Assembly: GCA_027924585.1 (NCBI GenBank)
Contig: BSBM01000606.1
Coordinates: 13,397,501 to 13,461,500 of the forward strand
Direction of reading: 5' to 3'
Length of the DNA: 64,000 bases
DNA from: Larix kaempferi
Taxonomy: Eukaryota; Streptophyta; Pinopsida; Pinales; Pinaceae
The notes under the pieces were generated by a model, which did no database searches, was not told the DNA's origin, and worked only from the letters and a program-made list of their open reading frames with translations. A program made the position numbers and the translations under genes. Shown here in pieces: positions 59,253 to 64,000 of the stretch (position 1 is the stretch's first letter; each line of letters opens with the position of its first letter).

Positions 59253-61575
59253 ATGAAGTTGTTGAAGATAGACAGGTGAAGTGCTTTGATAGAAGTAATG
59301 GCAATAGACTCCTCAGACGAAGGACACTACTACAGTACAACTGACTTTGAACTGACAATCTCATATGAAGTACAACATGGGTTCCAACCAATACATTGCA
59401 GATCCATGGTAGTAATGACTGACTTAACATAATCATAGCTACTAGACACAAGCGTAGATCCATGATGAGATGATAACACAGCCATGACCAATACAAAAGT
59501 GGATTGGTGTAATATAACTCAAATACAAACTCCATCGCAACCTAGGTAAAACATGACTCCCCAGGGTCTTCAAGCTGAACCTGCAATGATACGAATCTAT
59601 CCATGTGATTACAAATGTCTTGACGTTGAACATGGTAGAAACCACTTGATTACCGACCATTGATGTAAACCTTTAACAAGTGCGAGGGAGATTACCATTG
59701 ATGTCAATGATTCCCAAGGTATCACAGTACATATCATTAAGCATGAATAAATGAGTTGAATTTGAACACAGGATGAAATCTTTCAATCAAGAGTTAATGA
59801 TGTAAACTCATGATGAAAGCGAGATAACCTGCCATTGAGGCATGTAGGGCCAAGGTACTTGACTGGTTTCTAGATTCAATCCTCGGATGGTGAGTTGAAG
59901 TCGACAAGGATGAATCCGTCAAAGGAGGGCCATGATAAATCCCCTATCAATCGACACGAAACAAGACAAAAGATGTGTAGAGTGGATCAGATGGTATAGT
60001 ATCATGTGAGACTGACACAAAGTAAACCGATTTGGTGATGGGTGTATTGACTGCAGATGACAAGTGATAGACGTGTTCTTGAACATGGGCATGGCATGAC
60101 TTGGCAGTATTGACACAATGAGTACGACGCAAACTTCTAATGCAACCGATGATGGGAGATTTCTCTGAACAACTCAAAAGAGTAACAGGACTCAGAGAGT
60201 AAGTGGGGACTCATATACAAATGGATGACCCAAGTAATGTATGTAAATGCAGATGAGTGCCATGTTCAAGAACGACTACGTACTACCACTAATAAACTAT
60301 GTAACACAAACACTTTCTTTTTTCTCTATCATGAATGATGAGTGCCTCATGTGTTTTTTACGAGCTTGATGAGGGTAACGAGATGCTCGGTATAGCTCAT
60401 GTCATAGATGAGTCCAATCCCAAATATTTTTTGAACATGAGATAGGAGGGGTTCGTCCCATGACAGGTCCTTCAATGTGAAAAATTTAACGAGTCCATAG
60501 AAGGTAAACTCGGTCGTCATCCCATGTTTAGAGAGTCTGAAAAGAACTAAAGAAGACTCCAACGGTCCTTTTTTGTAAAGTTAGCCTCATCGCCCAAAAA
60601 AGGGTTAAACAATGTGGGAGAGGACTCTTCCAGTCATGATTGGCTGGAGTATTCCTTTTTCATAATTAGTGCCTCCTAGTCCGAAAAAGGGGTAAACTAT
60701 CACCAGGAAGACGACCATTCAAATACTTTAACAAGCGTGAACGCGACAAGTTTGCTTGGCAATCTTTTTGTTTTTCAAGAGCCTAAAAAGAGATTAACAG
60801 TAGACTCCGGTGGGTGTCCTTTTCCATGTAAGTTTAACGAGCCCGAAAAAGCAATAAATCATAACTCGGTACTTATTCTCATAGTTTCGTCAGTACGAGA
60901 AAAAATGAAGAGTAAACTCATCATCATGCAATAATTACAGACTAACCGTTGCAAAAATAACGACAAAACATTCAAGGGAGTGTTCATACCTGTGATGACC
61001 GTTGTGATACGAGAAACGACACAAGAGAACACTTACAACTCTTGTACACTAGAAAAAGTGTCAAATAGCCTCAAATATGACAAAAATGGTCAAAAACTAT
61101 GATAAATGGCCCAAGAGCATCAAAATATTTGAAAAGGAATATTCCATTGTATTTATAAATAGAAAAATGGGCCAAAATAGATTTCATTGTTTCATTTGCC
61201 AATTTGGGAGGAGAAGTACCAATTTGGAGCCAAAACTTCCTTTGTCGATTCTGGGAGTTACGATCCGCCATTTCACCAACCATCCGGATCAAGTAGGCCT
61301 AAACTTCATCTAGCAAATTTTTAGTTGAATAGATTTTGTTTTTAGGTTCATTTTTTGGTTGTTTTGATGAGTTCATGGAGGGCTATTGCGCTCTCGGCTC
61401 GTCGCAGTTGGCCCTTTCGGGACCTAAGACGAGACCGAGTCATCGCAAGCCTTGAATGGGTGAAGTGAAACGACATCGCACTGTACGAAAATGTATAGTG
61501 CGATAGTGGAGTTGCAAATTCCAAACATAAAAAAGAATCCAAAAAATGCACTTGTGAAGGTTGAAGAAGGACCTA
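59253..61575 (-). other. 3' untranslated region of the Tat element, with degenerate repeats
   Basis: No coding domain on either strand. At 60530-60910 a degenerate word (GAGCC(T/C)(A/G)AAAAAG...TTAA(A/C)...ACTC) recurs at intervals of about 55-100 bases. The rest shows nothing recognisable. Confidence 0.55.
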
Positions 61576-61581
61576 ACAGTG

Positions 61582-61590
61582 TTTAAATAC
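61582..61590 (+). promoter_or_regulatory. TATA-like box ahead of the antisense PMD gene
   Basis: TTTAAATAC lies 30-38 bases before the likely ATG at 61620. Position is plausible but the match is weak and the leader would be very short. Confidence 0.3.
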
Positions 61591-61619
61591 CCTCTTTGGC
61601 AGGTTGCTTGCTAGCCAAC

Positions 61620-62879
61620 ATGGTTTTAGAGTGGCGAGAATGAGAACACGAAGTAGAAGATGAACAAGCTGCCAATGATCCACAATGTGTGGATGCCTCG
61701 AGGAACTATGGTTTGATCAAGTTCTTTGAGATTCAGGCGATGAGATCTCAAATCCCATTGCTATTGCACATGCTCTAGATTTGGGATGCATCCCAATAGT
61801 ATTTCATGATTGGTGAGCACATCCTCACAATAGATGTCGAGGACATCTATTTTCTCACAGGTCTGTCCTGGAGAGGGGAACCTGTACATATTACTGGAAC
61901 ACGGGCCAGTGACCGCACAGTTGATGACATGGTGTCACAACATTGTATCGCTACTTCTCGACCTTCCAGTGGGAAGATTCTTATCAAGGATGTGGTGAGC
62001 CTCCCACTACATACCATATTGCTTACCATTACTAGAGTGGTGGGTAGCCAAGCCCCACACATGGATACTCAGACCTAGATGCTTTATGCAGAGGACTGCA
62101 TGTCCCACATGGTGTTCAACTGGTGCGAGGGCCTCCTCGCAAACCTTCGAGCTCAGCTGACCAAGTGTCGGCGGGGAGAGATCAAGTAGTTTGGTTATGG
62201 GTCGATCATAGTATCATTCCTCTTGGAGCGGATCCCTCTCTTACGTCCATAGGTAGTACTAGATAACAGGGATCCTAGAGATCCCCACATGCTCAGATGG
62301 ACTGAGGTCATGACTCGTCATGGTGGAGGACCCATCATCAACTTTGGCCCTGAGTTTTTCAGTTGGTTGGAAGGCCAGTTACTCATGGTTGAGGACTTCC
62401 CATATAGTGGTATGGATTTTAGAGAGGATCCTGACTTGGTACTTCCCGAGGGTGCAGCATGGGGTGACATAGGTGAGAACAAAACCCTTGTACTTTTAAT
62501 TTTGTATACTTATCATTTTTTTGATTCAGTGCTGACAAGTATATAACATGTGTGTGCAGATGTGGGGCCTGTACGGTCAGTAGGAATTTCTCTCCAGTCG
62601 AGGAGGGACAGAGGTGGGGAAGTAGTTGTGCCCCCAGGTGCTCATGTTGCCATTGAGGAGATGGAGGAGGTATACAGGAACTTGTCCCAACTGATAGTGG
62701 AGGTTCCTAAGCCAATGATAGATGACTTGCTGAGACCTATGTAGAGGTTTGGGGTTGGAGCGTCCATATGCTTCAATGCCCTACTCTGGAAGGTGGCAAG
62801 GACTGTGGATTTCTTCCTCACTCAGCGACAACCTAATGTCCATGCTAGGGGTGGTGTACAGGTCAAGCGTTGGGCCTGA
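61620..62879 (+). pseudogene. Plant mobile domain (PMD) protein gene, antisense within the Tat element, one intron
   Basis: Plus-strand gene opposite to the retrotransposon. Exon 1 (61620-62472) contains the PMD signature HILTIDVEDIYFLTGLSWRG (about 61815-61875) and FSWLEGQLLMVEDFPYSGMDF, and exon 2 (62560-62879) encodes VGPVRSVGISLQSRRDRGG through RGGVQVKRWA and a TGA. The intron (62473-62559, GTGAGAAC...TGTGTGCAG) joins the exons in one frame. PMD proteins include MAIN/MAIL-type host factors and many transposon-borne copies; here the role in the element is unknown. Stops near 61646, 61797, 62076, 62187 and 62250 break it. About 390 codons if open. The ATG choice is tentative. Confidence 0.8.
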
Positions 62880-63250
62880 TGACACTATTATGCTTGTACT
62901 GAGAGCTTAGAGGCCTCATATTTTGTATTATTGAAAGCTATGATGCTACATATTTTTTAGAGACTCACTGAAAGCCATCATGCTCCAGATTTTGTACCAG
63001 CACTACTTTTGAGTGATATATATATACAGACATTCTCGGCGATTTATACATTATGTGTTTTAAAATGATGTGTGATGTGATCTTGTTTACATGTTTTCTT
63101 TTATATATTACATTATTTACATGTTGTGAATGATTTTATATATTATGAATATTATGTGTGTGTAATGTACCAATATAAATTGAAGTTGGCCATCGAGTTA
63201 GCAACTGTGTTTAACTCTCATGGAATGTGCAGGTATTGAACAGATTCAAA
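62880..63250. other. Spacer between the PMD gene and the RNase H exon
   Basis: AT-rich. On the minus strand a second RNase H exon would be expected here, but I find none. Confidence 0.5.
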
Positions 63251-63254
63251 TTAC

Positions 63255-63565
63255 CTTTCCAGGAGAAGTACTCGTCTAAAGAGACGAAGTAAAGTGGGAT
63301 CACAAATGGTGTAAACCTGGTTAAGATGGGAAACCGCTAATTGAGAATCCATGTGGGTGACAATGTGGTTCATACCCAAGGAAATGGCATTAGCTAGAGT
63401 TCTAATTACTGCCTGATACTCTGCGGCATTGTTGGTCGCAAACCCTAGGCAACTTCCTCCTAAGCTAATGAGCTCACCTGTTGGGGAATATAGTACCCAG
63501 GCTGCCGAAGCAAGGTTACGGGTATGCCGGCTGGCGCCGTCCATGAATCCATAGCACGTTTCCAT
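63255..63565 (-). pseudogene. RNase H exon downstream of integrase, bounded by splice-like sites
   Basis: Minus strand. METCYGFMDGASRHTRN carries the first catalytic Asp, NNAAEYQAVIRTL the Glu, and THMDSQLAVSHLN the next Asp, as in the archaeal-type RNase H of Tat elements. The C-terminal His/Asp part is missing. The exon is preceded by TGTGTGTGCAG and followed by GAAAG/GTAATT, consensus acceptor and donor, so it may be one exon of a spliced pol. It has no internal stop, unlike its neighbours. An upstream ATG at 63619 extends the open frame but runs through the acceptor. Confidence 0.75.
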
Positions 63566-63707
63566 CTGCACACACAGACAAAACATGGTATAAGGAGCGG
63601 AAACAAGATCTAAAGACACTCAAAAAATAAAAGCGTCACAACACACACAAAAACATAAAAAACATGCCATGTATAGTATATACAAGAAGGTCTAAGCATG
63701 ATGAGTT

Positions 63708-64000
63708 TTATGCGTAATATCTCTTCAGGTAAAGCCCATTGCGGGGTTCACCCAAAGAGATTCCGTCATAGTATTCAAGCTCATAGGCTCCCTTCTCCAA
63801 AACACATTTGACAATGTAAGGTCCATGCCACATGGATTCGAACTTTCCTGCTCCTAGTTTGTCATGCTTCTGGTCATAAGTGAGGACTAGGTCACCCTTG
63901 TTAAAGATACGAGTTTCAACTGACTTGTCATACTGGGCTTTGATGCGTTTCTTGTGTGCTTCATTAGCAAGAGCGGCATCTCAGCAGGACTCGTCAAGTT
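63708..64000 (-). pseudogene. Integrase C-terminus of the minus-strand Tat element (partial)
   Basis: Minus frame ending EPRNGLYLKRYYA and TAA (63708-63710). It contains NEAHKKRIKAQYDKSV, KGDLVLTYDQKHDKLGAGKF, WHGPYIVKCVLEKGAYEL: the conserved C-terminal segment of Tat integrases that binds DNA. One TGA near 63970 (SCxDAAL) breaks it. The gene continues beyond the window. Its near-intact state agrees with this being a young layer. Confidence 0.85.

Larger units (their letters stand above)
58337..64000 (-). mobile_element. 3' half of a minus-strand Tat-like gypsy element with antisense PMD gene
   Basis: In minus order from the right edge: integrase C-terminus, RNase H exon, antisense plant-mobile-domain gene, long 3' UTR, polypurine tract, 3' LTR. 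The LTR start sits directly after GGAGC inside copia DNA, so it is the youngest layer at this end. Antisense extra genes between pol and the 3' LTR are an established feature of some Tat/Ogre elements. gag, protease, RT and the 5' LTR are outside the window. Confidence 0.85.

Overview
The window is plant nuclear DNA made almost entirely of LTR retrotransposons, many inserted into one another, and I see no ordinary host gene. Evidence for a land plant is the mix of Ty1/copia and Ty3/gypsy lineages, plant-type primer binding sites (initiator-Met TGGTATCAGAGC, Asp-like, and TGGCGACTCC types), a plant mobile domain (PMD) gene antisense inside a Tat-type element, and stop codons mostly explained by C-to-T change as expected of heavily methylated DNA. 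The low gene density suggests a very large genome, conifer-like or similar, but the species cannot be read from this sequence.

Layout. 1-3389: leader, primer site and 5' LTR of a minus-strand gypsy element. 3390-6098: mostly unassigned, with a copia LTR relic. 6099-26492: a plus-strand Tat-like Ty3/gypsy element (gag, protease, RNase H, then RT-RNase H-integrase). It is split by a complete minus-strand copia element (10526-17889, target duplication AATTT) and by a 1.6 kb solo LTR in its integrase (20737-22349, target duplication TGGAA). 26493-29990: a long decayed coiled-coil reading frame and a third LTR copy. 29991-34988: a fragment of the solo-LTR family, a cluster of GCAATCC-type repeats, and a minus-strand gypsy gag with primer site and 5' LTR. 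34989-38480: a 5'-truncated plus-strand copia. 38847-43147: an internally deleted chromovirus-like gypsy with both LTRs. 43148-51461: relics, including a minus-strand coding fragment with a G-patch-like motif and copia LTR remnants. 51465-52941: the 5' part of an Athila/Tat-like gypsy. 52942-58336: a second copia of the same family as the one at 10.5 kb. 58337-64000: the 3' half of a younger-looking minus-strand Tat element with an antisense PMD gene.

The most interesting signals are not genes. (1) The two related copia elements have 3' untranslated regions built from short hairpins that share an ATC-loop-GAT core while the outer base pairs change together. (2) Three separate clusters share a palindrome-forming GCAATCC heptamer, one of them in the U3 promoter region of an LTR. 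(3) The right-hand Tat element carries an RNase H exon with splice-like borders downstream of integrase, next to an antisense PMD gene that keeps an intron. The elements are presumably inactive now, because nearly every reading frame is broken.
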